From Sulfitobacter noctilucicola (GTDB lineage: Bacteria; Pseudomonadota; Alphaproteobacteria; Rhodobacterales; Rhodobacteraceae): 64,000 nt of DNA. The translations under genes were made by a program, and so were the position numbers. The notes under the pieces were generated by a model that was given only the letters and a program-made list of their open reading frames with translations, was not told the DNA's origin and searched no databases. How positions within the stretch are numbered: the first letter of the stretch is position 1; every line of letters begins with the position of its first letter. Shown in pieces: positions 63,879-64,000 of this stretch. The stretch lies in contig NZ_JASD01000008.1 in NCBI RefSeq assembly GCF_000622385.1, positions 2,852,001 through 2,916,000 on the forward strand, in the 5' to 3' direction.

Positions 63879-64000
63879 GGAACCTGCCCGACAGCAAAGC
63901 CGATCTCTTCACGGATCGCTGTTTCCGCGGCGGAATAGGGAGAAGTATCGCGCAATTGCTGTTGCATCGCGCGGTAGCTGTCCTGCTTCAAAAGCGCGTC
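63875..64000 (-). CDS. C-terminal fragment of a gene cut by the window edge
   Basis: An open frame enters from the right edge on the minus strand and gives 41 residues (for example LLKQDSYRAMQQQLRDTSPY and TAIREEIGFAVGQVP) before a TGA at 63877-63875 that overlaps the GTG start of the sulfotransferase gene. The helical, charged end is compatible with a glycosyltransferase or similar enzyme, but no family can be named from this piece. Confidence 0.65.
   Translation of the reverse strand, partial: DALLKQDSYRAMQQQLRDTSPYSAAETAIREEIGFAVGQVP

Noticed and set aside
1..64000. CRISPR array, insertion sequence or prophage
   Set aside because: No regularly spaced direct repeats, transposase-like genes or phage structural modules were seen anywhere in the window.

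Overview
The window reads as chromosomal DNA of a marine alphaproteobacterium of the Rhodobacteraceae/Roseobacter group. Grounds: a complex I (nuo) operon interrupted by small accessory genes of the kind known from Rhodobacter, a NuoE with a long C-terminal extension, paired DUF3291 genes, orphan Hint-domain proteins, and the gene neighbourhoods dnaB-alr-pqiA-radA-cvpA-purF, surE-pcm-LysM/LytM and tatABC. The genus is not claimed. I see no tRNA, rRNA, CRISPR array, insertion sequence or prophage.

Layout. (1) 23-20919, plus strand: nuoB to nuoN (nuoA lies before the window), interleaved with about 14 accessory genes. These are two tiny ORFs between nuoC and nuoD; a secreted protein after nuoD; a NuoE with a C-terminal helix-hairpin-helix (HHH) domain followed by a membrane protein carrying the same domain; a DUF5337-like protein; then, after a strong intrinsic terminator, a MAPEG protein, two DUF3291 proteins around a small membrane protein, a lipoprotein and a DUF5333-like protein before nuoG; a lipoprotein before nuoH; twin carboxymuconolactone-decarboxylase-like (CMD) proteins between nuoI and nuoJ; and a 24-residue membrane peptide between nuoJ and nuoK. 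(2) 20975-24167, plus: birA, coaX and RNase J, closed by a bidirectional terminator. (3) 24237-28494, minus: RhlE-type helicase, a glycosyltransferase and prfC. (4) 28847-37315: an unrecognised LysM/glycine-zipper protein, a Hint protein, an SDR-like protein coupled to an AlkC-type repair protein, a sodium:solute symporter, an orphan ABC ATPase, a Lin0512 pair, and a WYL regulator with a palindrome at its start codon.

(5) 37486-40027, plus: tatABC and a DUF815 ATPase, meeting a second Hint protein tail to tail. (6) 41223-52900, minus: degenerate LysM/LytM lipoprotein, pcm, surE, an SDR, a PilP-like small protein, a DUF1801 protein, purF, an orphan histidine kinase, cvpA, radA, a coiled-coil membrane protein, a PqiA-like protein and alr. 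(7) 53160-54479, plus: a secreted alpha/beta hydrolase. (8) 54627-58038, minus: dnaB, pyrE, pyrC. (9) 58077-64000, minus: a tightly packed cluster of an alpha/beta-hydrolase-like protein, two glycosyltransferases (one a 785-residue fusion), an FkbM methyltransferase, a sulfotransferase and a gene cut by the window edge. This last block looks like a glycan synthesis or modification unit.

Most of the window is housekeeping. The least explained parts are the accessory genes translationally coupled to complex I subunits, the LysM/glycine-zipper protein at 28847, the two Hint proteins (one with Ser where the processing Cys should be), and the sulfotransferase/glycosyltransferase cluster at the right edge.
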